Shown here piece by piece: positions 8,415-17,312 of a stretch of DNA of 64,000 bases. Each line of letters starts with the position of its first letter. The first letter of the stretch is position 1. The notes under the pieces are model-generated. The model was not told the DNA's origin. It saw only the letters and a program-made list of their open reading frames with translations, and ran no database searches. The DNA comes from Lysobacter sp. cf310 (GTDB taxonomy: Bacteria; Pseudomonadota; Gammaproteobacteria; Xanthomonadales; Xanthomonadaceae), in NCBI RefSeq assembly GCF_900114355.1, contig NZ_FOSS01000001.1, forward strand, positions 1,166,368 through 1,230,367, written 5' to 3'. Position numbers and translations under genes: made by a program.

Positions 8415-10757
8415 TTACTTCGACAAACGCCGATAGATCGGATCGGCCAGCGTATTGGTCACGCGCTTGGCCTCGCGGCCGTATTCCAGCGCGCCGCTGC
8501 TGCTGGGCAGGAACTCGCTGTCCTTGGTCGGCACGTACTCGGCGACCACGCTGAGGCCCTTGATGGCGCTTTCCGACACGGTCCAGCTGGCGCGGCCGGC
8601 CTTGTCCAAACGCGCGCCTTCGGCGATGTCCTTGCCGTCCACCAGCAGGCGGGCGCCGCCGGTGGGCACTTCCTGGCCGCGCGCCAGACGCGTCACGGTG
8701 GCGGTGAGGATCACGCTGTCGCCGCCCTTGTTGTTGGCGCCCAACGAGGTCTCGGTGCCGCCGCGCTGCACGTCCTGGCTGACCTTGGCGCTCTTGGCGA
8801 AGATGTCGTCGCCGGTGGTGCCCACGTCGAACTCGCAATCGCCGCGGATCTTGCGGTCTTGCAGCGGTTCGCAGACGCGGCGCGCCAGCTCGACGTTCTC
8901 GGGTTTCATCGGCGGGATCTTGTCTTCCGGGAAGGGATCCTTGCGATAGTTGCCCGTGGAGTCTTCCTTGGCGTAGTCGAACAGCGAGGTCTTGTCGGTC
9001 ACGCGCCAGGAGTCGACGAAACCGGGGCGGTTCCATTCGTTGGCCGTCAGCACGCCCATGATGCCTTCCGTCGCCGGCGTGTGGTACGCACGCACGTTGA
9101 TGTACCACTGGCTCTGATTGGGCCACCAGTTGGAGGTGGCGATCAGGGTGGTGCCGTCGGGGAAGTCGATCTGCAGGCCGTTGCTGCCGTACTTGCTGAC
9201 GCGGCCGCCGACGCCCAGGGCGATGCCGCCGGGGCCGGGATTGACCAGCGTGCCGTTCACGCGCAGCTGCAGGCCGCTGGGGTCCGGCACGCCGCTGAGG
9301 TTGGGCACCCAGGTGACGCGGTAGCTACCCACGCGTGCGGCGATGGCGGTATTGACGCTGACCCACGGCGCGCTGGGCACGACGGTCTGGCGGGTCTGGA
9401 TTTCCATGCCCATATTGCCGAGCAGGGCGACGAACTCGCCGCCGGGTTGGAAGTCGTAGTTCAGGCCGTTGACGGTGGTGATGTGTGGATCGCCGTCGTT
9501 GAAGCCGTCGTTGAGCGAGCCGTAGTGCAGCAGCTCGTTCGGCGAACCCGCGCCGCGGTTGATGACGCCCGGCCACAGCGGCGTGGCGGGAGTGTTGTTG
9601 GCGTTATGCAGAGCCGCCCAGACCGCTGCCGGTGTCGACGCCGGGTGGACTTGCAGGTAGCGCGCGGCCACGCCCGCCACGTGCGGTGCGGCCATCGAGG
9701 TGCCTGACATCACCGCGGTCGATGCATCGTTGGCGATGCCGGCCGACAAGGTGTTCACGCCCGGTGCGAACAGATCGACGCAGGTGCCCCAGTTGGAGAA
9801 GTTGGCGCGAGTGTCGTTGCCGGGAGTGATCGCACCGACCGTGATGGCGGTCGGCGCGCGCGCAGGCGAGATGTTGCAGGCGTCGCCGTTGTTGTTGCCG
9901 GCCGCGACCGAGTAGGTGACGCCGGAAGCCACCGAGTTCGCGATCGCCGTGTCCAGGGTCGGACTGGGCGAGAAGCCGGAGCTGAGGTTGGCGACCGCGG
10001 GCAGCACCCGGTTGGCCGTGACCCAGTCCACCGCCGCGATCACCGGCGCCAGGTAGGTGTTGGCGCAATCGCCCGCACGCACCGGATGCAGCAGCGCCTG
10101 CTTGGCGATGCCGAAGGTGGTGCCGCCGATGGTGCCGGCTACGTGGGTGCCGTGACCGTGGCAGTCGTTGGTGCCGGCGGCCAGGTTCATGGTGTTGGTG
10201 CCGCCCGAGACGCGTCCGACCATCTCGTTATGGGTCGGGCGGATGCCGGTGTCGATCACGTACACGTGCACGTTGTTGCCGGTTTCGCTGTAGGTGTAGC
10301 GCAGATCCAGCGGCAGCAGGCGCTCGCTGGTGCGGTCCAGGCCCGCGGGCGGGTTGTTCTGGACGACGTTGAGATCGCCGACCTGGTCGACCTCGATGTA
10401 GGCGACGTCCGGGTTCTGGCGCAGACTACGCACGGCGTTGTCCGGCAGGGTCGCACTGAAGCCGCGCAGCGCGGCGCTGTAGACGTAGCCGATCTTGCCG
10501 CCTAACGCGCGCACGCGCTCCTGCGAGGTTTGCAGCGACTTGCTGGCCACGCCCTGCTTGTAAACCACGATGTACTGGCCCGGGATGCGCTTGGGCGCGT
10601 TCTCGTTGATCAGCGGCGCCATCGGCGTCTGGGCCATGCTTGCGCCCAGCGGCAGCATCGCGGCGATCAAGCCGGAGGCCACCCATACCGCGGCCCGCAT
10701 GCCGCGTCGCTGCGGCGGCGTTCCTGTCCGCCCTAGATTGTCGTTCGTCCTTTCCAT
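8415..10757 (-). CDS. Secreted subtilisin-like (S8) protease with VWD-like C-terminal domain
   Basis: A 780-residue preproprotein. Residues 1-43 contain the export signal (ASGLIAAMLPLGASMAQ), followed by an I9 inhibitor propeptide (IPGQYIVVYKQGV...AYIEVDQV). The proteinase K-like domain has Asp in VIDTGIRPTH, His in HGHGTHVAG and Ser in GTSMAAPH. After it, GDPHITTVNGLNYDFQPGGE marks a von Willebrand factor D-like module, and the last 150 residues form a beta-rich region. The start ATG 10757 follows GGAGAG; the open frame runs 171 bases further upstream without a signal. It is probably an extracellular degradative enzyme. The VWD fusion is unusual for proteinase K-type enzymes, which mostly carry P-domains or PPC domains. 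Confidence 0.93.
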   Translation of the reverse strand: MERTNDNLGRTGTPPQRRGMRAAVWVASGLIAAMLPLGASMAQTPMAPLINENAPKRIPGQYIVVYKQGVASKSLQTSQERVRALGGKIGYVYSAALRGFSATLPDNAVRSLRQNPDVAYIEVDQVGDLNVVQNNPPAGLDRTSERLLPLDLRYTYSETGNNVHVYVIDTGIRPTHNEMVGRVSGGTNTMNLAAGTNDCHGHGTHVAGTIGGTTFGIAKQALLHPVRAGDCANTYLAPVIAAVDWVTANRVLPAVANLSSGFSPSPTLDTAIANSVASGVTYSVAAGNNNGDACNISPARAPTAITVGAITPGNDTRANFSNWGTCVDLFAPGVNTLSAGIANDASTAVMSGTSMAAPHVAGVAARYLQVHPASTPAAVWAALHNANNTPATPLWPGVINRGAGSPNELLHYGSLNDGFNDGDPHITTVNGLNYDFQPGGEFVALLGNMGMEIQTRQTVVPSAPWVSVNTAIAARVGSYRVTWVPNLSGVPDPSGLQLRVNGTLVNPGPGGIALGVGGRVSKYGSNGLQIDFPDGTTLIATSNWWPNQSQWYINVRAYHTPATEGIMGVLTANEWNRPGFVDSWRVTDKTSLFDYAKEDSTGNYRKDPFPEDKIPPMKPENVELARRVCEPLQDRKIRGDCEFDVGTTGDDIFAKSAKVSQDVQRGGTETSLGANNKGGDSVILTATVTRLARGQEVPTGGARLLVDGKDIAEGARLDKAGRASWTVSESAIKGLSVVAEYVPTKDSEFLPSSSGALEYGREAKRVTNTLADPIYRRLSK

Positions 10758-11242
10758 GATCTCGTACTCTCCATGATGGTTCGGGTTTGCCTGGTGACAG
10801 GCGTCCATCGTCGGTACACGACGATTCGGCAGCGGGACGGCATGGCTTCGCCCATCCGGGCTTGAAGCCGGTCTCGGATGCATAGCGGGGGTTCGGTCTG
10901 ACGACCCGATGCGTACTGCGGACGACACCGTCGGCGAACGACGATGGCACTACGATAGGCGCGGTTGCGTTGCGCTAGCCTCCATGGCTGATGCACGGTC
11001 CCTGTGTAACCCATTCAACGCGTAAGCCCGCGGCGACAGGTCATCACGGCCTTACGCGTGCGTGGAGCGCACGGAAAACGGTTGCTACATGGATTCGTCC
11101 GGCGTTGCGCGACCAGGACATTCTTGTCTCACCATCGCCGGCCATGCGGTACGGCCTGGGCTGCGCGCCGGAATGGCCGAGACGGCGCCCGAGCCCGCGT
11201 CGAACGAATGCGAACACGGCGGGCTCGTCATCTCCCTATCCC
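10758..11242. other. Intergenic region upstream of the subtilisin gene
   Basis: These 485 bp lie between the subtilisin start and the stop of the VOC gene, both on the minus strand. Frames open here have unconvincing composition. A perfect inverted repeat, ACGCGTAAG at 11018-11026 with CTTACGCGT at 11051-11059, could end the VOC transcript or act in control of the protease. No clear sigma-70 promoter could be assigned. Confidence 0.5.
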
Positions 11243-11647
11243 TCATCGCGACGGGTGCTGCCAGCACTTGTAGACGAACTCCAGACTGTGCCCGTCGGGA
11301 TCCAACACATTCGCGGCGTAGTAGCGCGGGTCGTAGTGCAATCGCGGCCCCGGCGCGCCCCGATCGGTCGCCCCTGCCGCGATCGCCGCCGCATAGGCCG
11401 CATCGACCTGGGCCTCACCCGCCGCCACGAAGCCGACATGCACCGCGTCCGGTTGCACGGATCCATGACGCAACCAGAAGAACACCCGGCCATCGGCACC
11501 GAAGCCCTTGAGATCGGGATGCCCCGGAGGGCCATCCTTGCCGTCGTAGTCGTGTTTTCGCTCGATTCCGAGCGGGGCCAAGGCGGCCGTGTAAAAGGCG
11601 ACCGAGCGGCCGACATCGCTTACCGACAGGAAGAGGTGATCCAGCAT
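11243..11647 (-). CDS. VOC (glyoxalase/bleomycin resistance) superfamily protein
   Basis: A 134-residue protein with the paired beta-alpha-beta-beta-beta modules of the vicinal oxygen chelate fold: MLDHLFLSVSDVGRSVAFY at the N-terminus and NVLDPDGHSLEFVYK at the C-terminus. The putative metal ligands His3 or His4 in the first strand, His in DAVHVGF and Glu in SLEFV are present. The family covers glyoxalases, dioxygenases and antibiotic-binding proteins; the substrate cannot be assigned. The start at ATG 11647 begins the first beta strand directly, whereas the longer open frame adds 38 non-conserved residues. Confidence 0.9.
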   Translation of the reverse strand: MLDHLFLSVSDVGRSVAFYTAALAPLGIERKHDYDGKDGPPGHPDLKGFGADGRVFFWLRHGSVQPDAVHVGFVAAGEAQVDAAYAAAIAAGATDRGAPGPRLHYDPRYYAANVLDPDGHSLEFVYKCWQHPSR

Positions 11648-11799
11648 GGCGCGGCTCCGTTCGGGGCGTTCTTGCACTCTATTCCAGATCGCGCAAGGCA
11701 AGGCCCTGGAGACCGACGATAAGCCCGCTATCCGATGCGACGTGGCCCGCGCTTCCGGCACCGCAGCGCTGGTCTCTGTGCGGGGCCGCTCCTCTTGGG

Positions 11800-12666
11800 C
11801 TAAGCCTGCGACTTGGCCACCAAATCCCGAACATGGGCTTCGAGCGTGGTCGTGCCTCGCAACGGGTCGTCCGACACGTCGAAGCCGCTATCGACGGCGA
11901 CCGCAGTCATCCGCGCATAGGAGTCGGCCGCGGCGTCGGAGAATCCCAGCTTGAGGAAGGCCTGCTTCCATGCTTCGCGCGGTGTGACCACCACCTCCAC
12001 CGGTCGGCCCAGGGCTTGCGAGAACGCGTGCGCGACGTCGTTGGACGAGTACAGGCGCGGACCTTCCACATAGCGCACGCCCGTGTCGTCCAGCGACGAC
12101 AACAGCCTGGTGGCGGCCGCCCAACCCAGATCGCGCGGCGCGACCATGGGAAGCGCCAGATCGGCGGGAAACAAGGTTTGCAGCTGGCCCGTGGCGCGCA
12201 CGGCGTCGAGTTGCCCGTCCCAGTTGCTCATGTAGTAAGCCGCCCGGTTTATGGCCGCCGGGATGGCTTGTCCGCGCAGACCTTCCTCCAGCTCCCACAA
12301 CACGTTGAGATCGCCGATGCGATCGCCGGGCTGCGCGCACCCGGTCGATTCCGCGACTACTTTCTCCAGACCCGAGCCCTCGAGCGCGGCCAGAATCTTG
12401 GCGACGGTGCGCCTTTCGACCGCGTCGGTATCCGTGCTGGTATCGGCGGGCGGATTGAGGAGGAGCGCACGGTGTCCGCGTCGCAAGGCCGCATGCAGCG
12501 ATGCCGCGTCCTCCACATTCGCCTCGACGATATCCGCACCCTTCGCACGCCACTCGCCGGCGCGCTCGGCGGAACGGGTAACGATGGCCACCGCCTCCGC
12601 ACGCGCGAGCAGCGCCTCAGCGGTGGCCGACCCCACATGCCCCGTACCGCCCATGATCACGTACAT
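11800..12666 (-). CDS. NmrA-like NAD(P)-binding protein
   Basis: A 288-residue Rossmann-fold protein of the atypical SDR, NmrA/QOR2-like group. The nucleotide loop is GGTGHVGSATAEAL at residues 6-19, followed by a TRSAER basic stretch that would suit NADP. There is no classical SDR Tyr-x-x-x-Lys in the expected place, as is usual for the sensor-like members. The ATG at 12666 has AGGAGAGG 9 bases upstream. It lies 152 bp before the VOC gene on the same strand and may be co-transcribed with it. The role could be quinone reduction or redox sensing; this is not determined. Confidence 0.88.
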   Translation of the reverse strand: MYVIMGGTGHVGSATAEALLARAEAVAIVTRSAERAGEWRAKGADIVEANVEDAASLHAALRRGHRALLLNPPADTSTDTDAVERRTVAKILAALEGSGLEKVVAESTGCAQPGDRIGDLNVLWELEEGLRGQAIPAAINRAAYYMSNWDGQLDAVRATGQLQTLFPADLALPMVAPRDLGWAAATRLLSSLDDTGVRYVEGPRLYSSNDVAHAFSQALGRPVEVVVTPREAWKQAFLKLGFSDAAADSYARMTAVAVDSGFDVSDDPLRGTTTLEAHVRDLVAKSQA

Positions 12667-12893
12667 GCGCCGTCCTCTCCTTTGCCGCATTGGCCTTGGT
12701 TCGATAACCAGGGGCAGATTAGTTGTCGGCGGGAAATCTCCAGTGAAAGGCAGGTCTTCATGAGTTAACGTTCTACGGGAGCCATGCCTTCACGCGACGA
12801 ATACGAAGTCACATCGACTTCATGGCGCCCAGCGGACACTGAAACGCATAGGCAGATTGCGTTTGGGCTGCGCTGCCTCATAAGGAGGCCGCC

Positions 12894-14222
12894 ATGCTCC
12901 GCATCACCCCGCTCGCACGCGCGACCGCGTATGCGCTGGCGCTGGCGGTCGTCGTCGGTTGCGGCGGCTCCGCCCGCCTCGCCGCCAAGGCCGACACCGG
13001 GCCGAACCCGACGCTGCCAGAGCCCGCCTCCACGCTGATCCCCACCGTCAAAGTGGCCAAGGCCGTCGGCTGGCCGACGGGCGCGAAGCCGACGCCGGCA
13101 ACGGGACTGGCGGTGAACGCGTTCGCGACCGGTCTGGATCATCCGCGCTGGCTGTATGTGCTGCCCAACGGCGACGTGCTGGTCGCGGAAAGCAATCGTC
13201 CGCCGACGCCGGATCCGGCGTCGAATCCGATCCGTGGCATGTTCATGAAATCGGCTTTCGAAAAGGCCGGCGCCGCGGCGCCCAGCGCCAACCGTATCAC
13301 CCTGCTGCGCGATGCCGACGGCGACGGCGTGGCGGAGGTCCGCGCGGTCTTCCTGCAGAACCTGATGTCGCCGTTCGGCATGGCGCTGATCGGCGACGCG
13401 TTCTACGTCGCCAACGCCGACGCGATCGTGCGCGTGCCGTACCGTCCTGGCGACCTGCGCATCGACGCCGTGCCGACGAAGGTGGCGGACCTCCCGGGCG
13501 CGCCGCGCAATCATCATTGGACCAAGAGCCTGCTGGCCAGTCGCGACGGCGGCAAGCTGTACGTGGGCGTCGGTTCGAACAGCAATATCGGCGAGAACGG
13601 CATGGACATCGAAGCCGGCCGCGCCGCGATCCACGAGATCGACGTCAAGACGGGGCGGGGCCGCGTTTACGCCAGCGGCCTGCGCAACCCGGTGGGCCTG
13701 GCCTGGCAGCCGCAAAGCGGCGCCCTGTGGACGGTGGCGAACGAGCGCGACGAGCTTGGCAGCGACCTGGTGCCGGACTACCTCACCTCGGTGCGCGACG
13801 GCGCGTTCTACGGATGGCCGTACAGTTACTACGGCGCGCATGTCGATACGCGCGTGCAACCGCAGGACCCCGCGATGGTGGCCAGGGCGATCGCGCCCGA
13901 CTACGCGCTGGGCGCCCACGTCGCCGCCCTGGGGCTGGCGTTCTACGAGGGCCAATTGCTGCCGGCGCGCTACGCCAACGGCGCCTTCATCGGCCTGCAC
14001 GGTTCGTGGAACCGCAAACCGCCCAGCGGCTACAAAGTCGCCTTCGTGCCGTTTGCGAACGGACGGCCCGCCGGCCCGATCGAGGACGTACTCACCGGCT
14101 TTCTGGACGAGCGGGGGCAGGCGCGCGGCCGCCCGGTGGGTGTGGCGATCGACCGCCAAGGCGCGGTGCTGGTGGCCGACGATGTCGGCAATGTCGTGTG
14201 GCGCGTGACGCCCGCGCGCTAG
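12894..14222 (+). CDS. Soluble glucose/sorbosone dehydrogenase-like beta-propeller lipoprotein
   Basis: A 442-residue protein of the PQQ-dependent soluble aldose sugar dehydrogenase / L-sorbosone dehydrogenase family. A signal with lipobox-like AVVVGC (Cys23) suggests a lipoprotein. Propeller motifs include [58 protein letters not shown] (split across residues 205-232), [12 protein letters not shown] and [14 protein letters not shown], the last a metal/PQQ loop. These enzymes oxidise sugars in the periplasm and pass electrons to the respiratory chain. The start has a perfect AAGGAGG at 12882-12888. It forms a unit with the small membrane protein 67 bp downstream. Confidence 0.9.
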   Translation: MLRITPLARATAYALALAVVVGCGGSARLAAKADTGPNPTLPEPASTLIPTVKVAKAVGWPTGAKPTPATGLAVNAFATGLDHPRWLYVLPNGDVLVAESNRPPTPDPASNPIRGMFMKSAFEKAGAAAPSANRITLLRDADGDGVAEVRAVFLQNLMSPFGMALIGDAFYVANADAIVRVPYRPGDLRIDAVPTKVADLPGAPRNHHWTKSLLASRDGGKLYVGVGSNSNIGENGMDIEAGRAAIHEIDVKTGRGRVYASGLRNPVGLAWQPQSGALWTVANERDELGSDLVPDYLTSVRDGAFYGWPYSYYGAHVDTRVQPQDPAMVARAIAPDYALGAHVAALGLAFYEGQLLPARYANGAFIGLHGSWNRKPPSGYKVAFVPFANGRPAGPIEDVLTGFLDERGQARGRPVGVAIDRQGAVLVADDVGNVVWRVTPAR

Positions 14223-14289
14223 TCGCTGACCGGATGCGCCGATTGGTCGGCTGCGACCGCGCGCTTAACCCGCTTCGAGGATCGCGACC

Positions 14290-14643
14290 ATGCTTCAGAC
14301 TGCGACCATCGTGTTGGCGATCACCGCCTTGGGCGGCTTGCTCATGGCGAGCATCCGTTTCTTCAGCAAGCGCAATCCGCCCGCGTGGTTGGCCATGCTG
14401 CACGGCTTGCTGGCCGCGTCGGGTTTGACGCTGCTGGCTTATGCCGTTTGCACGCTGACCGTGCCGTCCTTCGCGGTGTTGGCGCTGGCGCTGTTCCTGC
14501 TGGCCGCCGCCGGCGGAGCGGTCATGAGCCTGGCCTACAAATGGCGACAACGCCTGCTTCCGACCTGGCTGGTCGTCGGCCATGCGGCCGCGGCCGTTAC
14601 CGCATTCGCCTTACTGTTCCAGGCGGCGTTCGGCGCGCCCTGA
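14290..14643 (+). CDS. Small integral membrane protein, 117 aa
   Basis: Four hydrophobic stretches (residues about 5-23, 34-54, 60-80 and 91-114) fill nearly the whole 117-residue protein, which has only short charged loops (RFFSKRNPP, YKWRQR). GAGGA at 14276-14280 lies before the ATG. It follows the sugar dehydrogenase-like gene on the same strand with a 67-bp gap; it could be a membrane electron acceptor or anchor for that enzyme, but nothing in the sequence shows a heme or quinone site. Family not recognised. Confidence 0.8.
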   Translation: MLQTATIVLAITALGGLLMASIRFFSKRNPPAWLAMLHGLLAASGLTLLAYAVCTLTVPSFAVLALALFLLAAAGGAVMSLAYKWRQRLLPTWLVVGHAAAAVTAFALLFQAAFGAP

Positions 14644-14660
14644 CCGCAAGCTGCGAACGC

Positions 14661-15161
14661 TCAGGCACCACGCCTGGATGGCTCGCTCTGATGCAGGAAC
14701 TTGGTGTAGAGATCGCGCGGCGCGTCGATCGCGATGGACTGGAGCACTTCGCCGACGTTGCCTCGGTGATAACCGCCATGGGTGACGATATGCAGCAGCA
14801 TTTCCTCCCTGGACATGCGGCCGTTGTCGCCGTCGGTGAACCGGAAATCCAGGACTTCGGCCAGGACCGGTTCGGTGAGGCGGGAGACATAGTCCAGATA
14901 CCAGGCGTCCGTGGCCTGCACCTCGGCCTGCAGCTGCCGCAGGCTCGGCGTGTCTTGCGTGTTGGTCGCGTCGAACGGTCGCGGCTCGCCGCTCAAGTGG
15001 GCGCGGAAGATCCTGTCCGCGACATAGACGTGGTTGAGCGTGCGAATGCAGGCGTGCAACGGCCCGGCGTGTTCGGCGGGCACGTCGGCCAACAGCGCGA
15101 ACAGCTCGGCGTTGGCCCAGGCCTTGTAGCCGAACAAGGATTTGAGCGTGGCGATGGTCAT
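14661..15161 (-). CDS. DinB family protein
   Basis: A 166-residue four-helix-bundle protein. The metal triad of the DinB superfamily is visible as His in IRTLNHVYVADRIF and the pair in HIVTHGGYHRGNVGEVL. Members are damage-inducible proteins or thiol-dependent transferases such as bacillithiol transferases and mycothiol-dependent isomerases; the thiol partner in this organism is unknown. The ATG at 15161 has GGAG 10 bases upstream and starts with the typical MTIATLKSLFGYKAWAN, so the 16 extra upstream residues are rejected. It lies 20 bp after the small secreted protein gene and is probably in one operon with it. Confidence 0.9.
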   Translation of the reverse strand: MTIATLKSLFGYKAWANAELFALLADVPAEHAGPLHACIRTLNHVYVADRIFRAHLSGEPRPFDATNTQDTPSLRQLQAEVQATDAWYLDYVSRLTEPVLAEVLDFRFTDGDNGRMSREEMLLHIVTHGGYHRGNVGEVLQSIAIDAPRDLYTKFLHQSEPSRRGA

Positions 15162-15180
15162 ACAGCCTGGCTCCGGATCC

Positions 15181-15519
15181 TTAGCGCTTGCACGCTTCAC
15201 GCCCCACATAGTCCGCCACCGACTGCGGCACCACCGGCGCCATGTCTTCCTCCGGCCTGGAGCGCGCCATCGCGTCCAGGGTGGCGCCGTTGCCCAGGTA
15301 TTTCACCGAGCTGTTGAGGCAGTCGTAGAAGCGTTTCGAATAGCTGGTGCCGGCCGAGGCGGTGCGCTTGGTGATGACGGTGCGGCCCGGCCACTTGCCG
15401 CCGATTTCCAGGATGAAGTACTGGGCCTTGGTGTCGCTGGGAATACCCAGCGGCCATTCGTAGGCGCAGGTCGCGGCTGAGAACATGAGCAGTGCTGCGG
15501 CAAGAGCGAGACGTCGCAT
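15181..15519 (-). CDS. Small secreted hypothetical protein, 112 aa
   Basis: A 112-residue protein with a signal peptide (RRLALAAALLMFSAATCAYE). The mature part is about 93 residues and has two cysteines, in YDCLNSS and REACKR, able to form one disulfide. It contains GKWPGRTVITKRTASAGTSY, a basic beta-type stretch. No family recognised. It is the first gene of a minus-strand pair with the DinB gene. Confidence 0.75.
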   Translation of the reverse strand: MRRLALAAALLMFSAATCAYEWPLGIPSDTKAQYFILEIGGKWPGRTVITKRTASAGTSYSKRFYDCLNSSVKYLGNGATLDAMARSRPEEDMAPVVPQSVADYVGREACKR

Positions 15520-16137
15520 TGAAGCCTCCGGTGAGCGCTGACGCGTGAGGGGCCCTGGCTAAGCGGACAGTCGTTGCGGGCACGATTGTAGGCTCGACGG
15601 CGCCTGGCTGCTGATGCGCCGCAGCAAGCGGCGCGATCCATCGCGCTGGCAGGTCGCGGCCGGGGGAAGGCTGCGCCCTCCGTTTCGGGGCGCTGGCGCC
15701 CCTACCCGCTCGTAAGCGTCCGGAAAGCAAAATGGCCTGGGGCGTCGCCAGCCAAACCAAGGACCGCGAAGGCCGGCGCGTTGCCAGCCACCACTCGCGC
15801 GCCGTGGATGCGCCCTCGCCCAGGGCGGCCTCGGCGGCCAGTTTGCGCAAGCGGCCGAAGCGGCACGGACCGGCCTCTGGTGTGCGCCCCATGCCCGACA
15901 CGGTGGGCCGGGAGGGCGCGGCCAACATCGCGCCGGGCGACGGCGTGGTCGACGACTGCGTCGCCCAGGGGCCGCCGAAGGCACGGAACGAACATCAGCC
16001 CGATCGCCGGGTGTTGGGCAAGACCGATGGAGCGCGCCCGATCGAGCCGGCCCGCCCCTCCGGCCCGCCGCGCGGAACTGTATAGTTTCGGTGTGCAAGG
16101 CGGGCACGGTGCCCGGCCAAGAAACCTGGGGAATGTC
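15520..16137. other. Gene-free stretch with ORF-like dispersed element candidate
   Basis: No convincing gene spans these 618 bp between divergent units. Several frames are open because of GC content. A hairpin GGGGCGC-TG-GCGCCCC is at 15687-15703. The minus frame at 15197-15928 contains REWWLATRRPSRSLVWLATP, and the plus frame starts MAWGVASQTKDREGRRV; these resemble recurring ORF-like noncoding segments in xanthomonad genomes (recollection, not verified). The promoter of the SPFH operon must lie near the right end. Confidence 0.45.
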
Positions 16138-17292
16138 ATGGGTCTGGTGCAGGCGGTGGCAGGTGCGGTCGGTGGCGTGCTCGCCGACCAGTGGAAGGAC
16201 TTCTATACGGTTCCCGATGGCCTGCCGTCGACGGCGGCGCTGTTCGCCGCGGTGCCGCGCGGCACCAATGCCGGTCGCGGTTCGAATACCAGCGGCTCCT
16301 CGAACATCATCAGCAACGGTTCGAAGATCGTGGTTCCCGAGGGCTACGGGCTGCTGCTGTTCCAGGACGGCGCGATCACCGGATTCGCCGCCGAGCCGGG
16401 CGGCTACGAATGGCGGTCGGACGACCTCAACTCCCAATCCATCTTCGCCGGCGACGGCCTGGTCAGCTCGCTGATCAAGCAAAGCTGGGAGCGTTTCAAG
16501 TTCGGCGGCCAGCCGGGCGCGCAGCAGGCCGCGTTCTTCGTCTCGCTGAAGGAGCTGCCGGACAACCGCTTCGGCACGCAGTCGGAGATCTACTGGAACG
16601 ACGGCTTCCTCAACACCCAGGTCGGCGCGCTGACGCGCGGCTCCTACACGCTGAAGATCGTCGACCCGATCCTGTTCGTGAAGAACTTCGTGCCGGCCAC
16701 CTACCTGCGGCCCGGCCAGGTCTTCGATTTCACCGACGTCGACAACGCCGCCGCCAGCCAGCTCTTCAACGAAGTCGTCGGCTCGCTCGCGCCGGCCTTC
16801 AGCCTGTATACGAACGATGCGGACAAGGGCAACCGCATCACCAAGATCCAGCAGGACTCGCTCGGTTTCGCCAAGAGCCTGTCCGATGCGGTGGAAGCGG
16901 GCTACCAGTGGAAGTCCGACCGCGGCCTGGCCATCGTCAAGACCGCCATCGTCTCCATCGAGTACGACGCCACCACCCGGGAACTGCTCAAGACCGTGCA
17001 GCGCGCCGACGCGCTGTCGGGCGCGCGCGGCAACTCCAACCTGCAAGCCAGCGTCGCGGCGGGCATCCAGGCGGCCGGCGAAAACGGCGGCGCGGCGGGC
17101 CTGATGGGCGTCGGCATGGCCACGGGCATGGTCGGCGCCGGCGTCGGCAGCCTGCAGCAGCCGGTGGCGCCGGCCGCGGCCGCCGCCGACGATCCGATCG
17201 CCAAGTTGAAGAAGGCCAAGGAGATGCTCGACCTGGGCCTGATCACGCAGGCCGACTACGACGCGCTCAAGACCAAGACGTTGGGCCTGTAA
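16138..17292 (+). CDS. SPFH-domain protein with C-terminal SHOCT motif
   Basis: A 384-residue protein related to YdjI-type (virion core protein-like) SPFH proteins. The N-terminus has a GLVQAVAGAVGGVL hydrophobic segment; residues about 55-300 form the SPFH-like core (IVVPEGYGLLLFQDGAITGF, QSEIYWND, GSYTLKIVDPILFVKNFVP, IVKTAIVSIEYD); then a glycine-rich linker and DDPIAKLKKAKEMLDLGL plus ITQADYDALKTKTL, a SHOCT helix pair at residues 354-384. SPFH proteins form membrane-associated oligomers. The ATG at 16138 has GGGGA upstream; the 119 residues before it in the open frame are not conserved in style. First gene of a three-gene operon. Confidence 0.85.
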   Translation: MGLVQAVAGAVGGVLADQWKDFYTVPDGLPSTAALFAAVPRGTNAGRGSNTSGSSNIISNGSKIVVPEGYGLLLFQDGAITGFAAEPGGYEWRSDDLNSQSIFAGDGLVSSLIKQSWERFKFGGQPGAQQAAFFVSLKELPDNRFGTQSEIYWNDGFLNTQVGALTRGSYTLKIVDPILFVKNFVPATYLRPGQVFDFTDVDNAAASQLFNEVVGSLAPAFSLYTNDADKGNRITKIQQDSLGFAKSLSDAVEAGYQWKSDRGLAIVKTAIVSIEYDATTRELLKTVQRADALSGARGNSNLQASVAAGIQAAGENGGAAGLMGVGMATGMVGAGVGSLQQPVAPAAAAADDPIAKLKKAKEMLDLGLITQADYDALKTKTLGL

Positions 17293-17312
17293 GCCGGAGC
17301 CGCATAGCCGCC

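Noticed and set aside
8211-9707. 498-aa plus-strand open frame opposite the subtilisin gene
   Set aside because: Antisense of the S8 protease; no start signal and no domain.
11062-11511. 149-aa plus-strand frame overlapping the VOC gene
   Set aside because: Antisense to a clear VOC protein; Arg/Pro/His-rich.
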